39,385 nucleotides of DNA from Pedobacter sp. Leaf170 (lineage in GTDB: Bacteria > Bacteroidota > Bacteroidia > Sphingobacteriales > Sphingobacteriaceae). The stretch spans positions 1 through 39,385 of the forward strand of contig NZ_CAKLBP010000012.1 of assembly GCF_920984665.1 (NCBI RefSeq). Direction: 5' to 3'. Below, piece by piece: positions 38,978 through 39,385 of this stretch (within the stretch, counting starts at the first letter, position 1; each line of letters begins with the position of its first letter). The notes beneath the pieces were generated by a model. That model was given only the letters and a program-made list of their open reading frames with translations, had not been told where the DNA came from and made no database searches. The position numbers and the translations under genes were made by a program.

Positions 38978-39137
38978 TAAATACAAGTATGGCAGATTCG
39001 AGGATGTGCCTGAAAAATCAAAAGTTCAGATACTCAATGACGAAATTGAGATGGTTAGAAAGAACAGATTTTTATCCGAGCAAGAGCGAACAACACAAAT
39101 CAGGAAAATAGAAGAAGCAAGAAAGGAGTACGAATAA
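38967..39137 (+). CDS. Small charged helical protein, 56 residues
   Basis: ATG at 38967, inside the end of the previous gene, reads MENNKYKYGRFEDVPEKSK, then a helix rich in Glu/Arg/Lys (EMVRKNRFLSEQERTTQIRK), ending KEYE. It is cotranscribed, and the stop overlaps the next ATG by one base (TAATG), which strongly suggests translational coupling. The design resembles the 72-residue protein two genes upstream (SADEKDVKLKKLKK versus SEQERTTQIRKIEE). Function is unknown. Confidence 0.55.
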   Translation: MENNKYKYGRFEDVPEKSKVQILNDEIEMVRKNRFLSEQERTTQIRKIEEARKEYE

Positions 39138-39262
39138 TGGGAGGTATAAAAATATTTGAAGGGATGAGCCAAATAGAAAAGTTGAGGTTTTCCCAAATGG
39201 CAGCTTTCAGGCTAAAAGATATTGACCATGATGCCTATATGGAATGTGTTGCTTATAGGTAA
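39137..39262 (+). CDS. Small hypothetical protein, 41 residues
   Basis: ATG at 39137, overlapping the previous TAA by one base, gives MGGIKIFEGMSQIEKLRFSQ and then MAAFRLKDIDHDAYMECVAYR. Amphipathic helices, with no motif recognised. The TAATG coupling is the main support. It is the last gene before a new promoter. Confidence 0.45.
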   Translation: MGGIKIFEGMSQIEKLRFSQMAAFRLKDIDHDAYMECVAYR

Positions 39263-39280
39263 GCCTACGACCAACCCATC

Positions 39281-39311
39281 TTGACTTAACTTGTTTTGAC
39301 TGTTAATTTTG
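39281..39311 (+). promoter_or_regulatory. Consensus promoter TTG-N20-TAATTTTG
   Basis: TTG at 39281-39283 and TAATTTTG at 39304-39311 have the same 20-base spacing as the promoter at 31441. Transcription would begin near 39317, ten bases before the ATG at 39327. It marks the start of a new transcription unit within the element. Confidence 0.65.
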
Positions 39312-39326
39312 ATTAAAAATCATGAT

Positions 39327-39385
39327 ATGAAAAAACCAGTTTTACAGTCAAACGAAATGTTTCCCCATGTTGAGGCCTGGATGTC
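39327..39385 (+). CDS. 5' end of an element gene (partial)
   Basis: ATG at 39327 opens MKKPVLQSNEMFPHVEAWMS and runs off the window still open. It is preceded by a good promoter, so I believe it is a gene. Nineteen full codons are too few to identify it. Confidence 0.5.
   Translation, partial: MKKPVLQSNEMFPHVEAWM

Larger units (their letters stand above)
31520..39385 (+). mobile_element. Left part of an integrated element (prophage-, satellite- or island-like)
   Basis: All genes from 31661 on point rightward and many overlap or nearly touch. They comprise a tyrosine recombinase, two excisionase/HTH proteins, a winged-HTH protein, a DUF3987 protein, a primase-like protein and a run of short unknown ORFs. 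The left boundary is not fixed. I place it near the point where the host-like ORF at 31496 loses sense. The right end and attR lie outside the window. No relaxase, capsid or conjugation gene is visible, so the class of element is open. Confidence 0.8.

Noticed and set aside
31520..39385. A known defence island (restriction-modification, CBASS, retron or toxin-antitoxin)
   Set aside because: I looked for methyltransferase, nuclease, reverse transcriptase, cyclase and toxin motifs in all element proteins and saw none; the unknown small genes remain unassigned.

Overview
The window comes from a low-GC Bacteroidota chromosome, most likely Sphingobacteriaceae (Pedobacter-like). The signs are a SusC/SusD pair, a DUF4394 lipoprotein, a PF14121-type porin, TAnnTTTG promoter -7 elements, few Shine-Dalgarno sites and many SPII/SPI exported proteins. 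This placement is an inference from gene families and not from a database match.

Region 1 (1-9240). The 3' end of a 5S rRNA gene and its terminator are followed by about 630 bp of repeat-rich, non-coding DNA. Next come an exported S8 subtilase and, convergent to it, a three-gene overlapping operon: a GT87-like membrane protein, a GT2 polyprenyl-phosphate glycosyltransferase and a CE4-type deacetylase. The operon looks like surface glycan or glycolipid assembly. A divergent paralogue of the GT87-like gene follows, then a receiver-only response regulator, a DUF4394 lipoprotein with an internal duplication and a small exported protein.

Region 2 (9240-19200). This is a polysaccharide-utilization-type locus: a DUF5077-DUF3472 lipoprotein, a GH109 (alpha-N-acetylgalactosaminidase family) protein with a Tat-like signal, an N-acetylhexosamine-1-kinase-like protein, SusC and SusD. 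The likely logic is import of an amino-sugar-containing glycan, release of GalNAc or GlcNAc by GH109, and phosphorylation by the kinase. No regulator gene lies inside the locus, but palindromes sit upstream and a strong promoter with overlapping inverted repeats precedes susC.

Region 3 (19200-31150). Housekeeping genes: lpxK, purine nucleoside phosphorylase and a porin in one tight operon; an outer membrane beta-barrel protein; an exported protein usually mislabelled asparagine synthetase B; a polyprenyl diphosphate synthase overlapping a TerC-family membrane protein; an M28 peptidase; and a two-CBS protein. Intergenic spaces carry a 27-bp-arm palindrome, a compact structured repeat and a telomere-like CCTAAA array.

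Region 4 (about 31500-39385, continuing past the window). This is the left end of an integrated element. An intact-looking promoter and the first codons of an apparent host ORF are cut off, and a tyrosine recombinase follows. After it come two excisionase/HTH proteins, a winged-HTH protein, a DUF3987 protein with a degenerate P-loop, a Zn/Toprim-like DUF6371 primase-like protein and a tightly packed run of small unrecognised genes. The element carries 13 copies of a 9-bp motif (CAAAGTGCA and its complement) in two clusters, one inside the DUF3987 gene and one just upstream of the primase gene. I regard this as a candidate replication origin or partition site, and it is the most interesting feature of the window. 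The element could be a prophage, a phage satellite or a mobilizable island; the window ends before any structural or relaxase gene that would decide.
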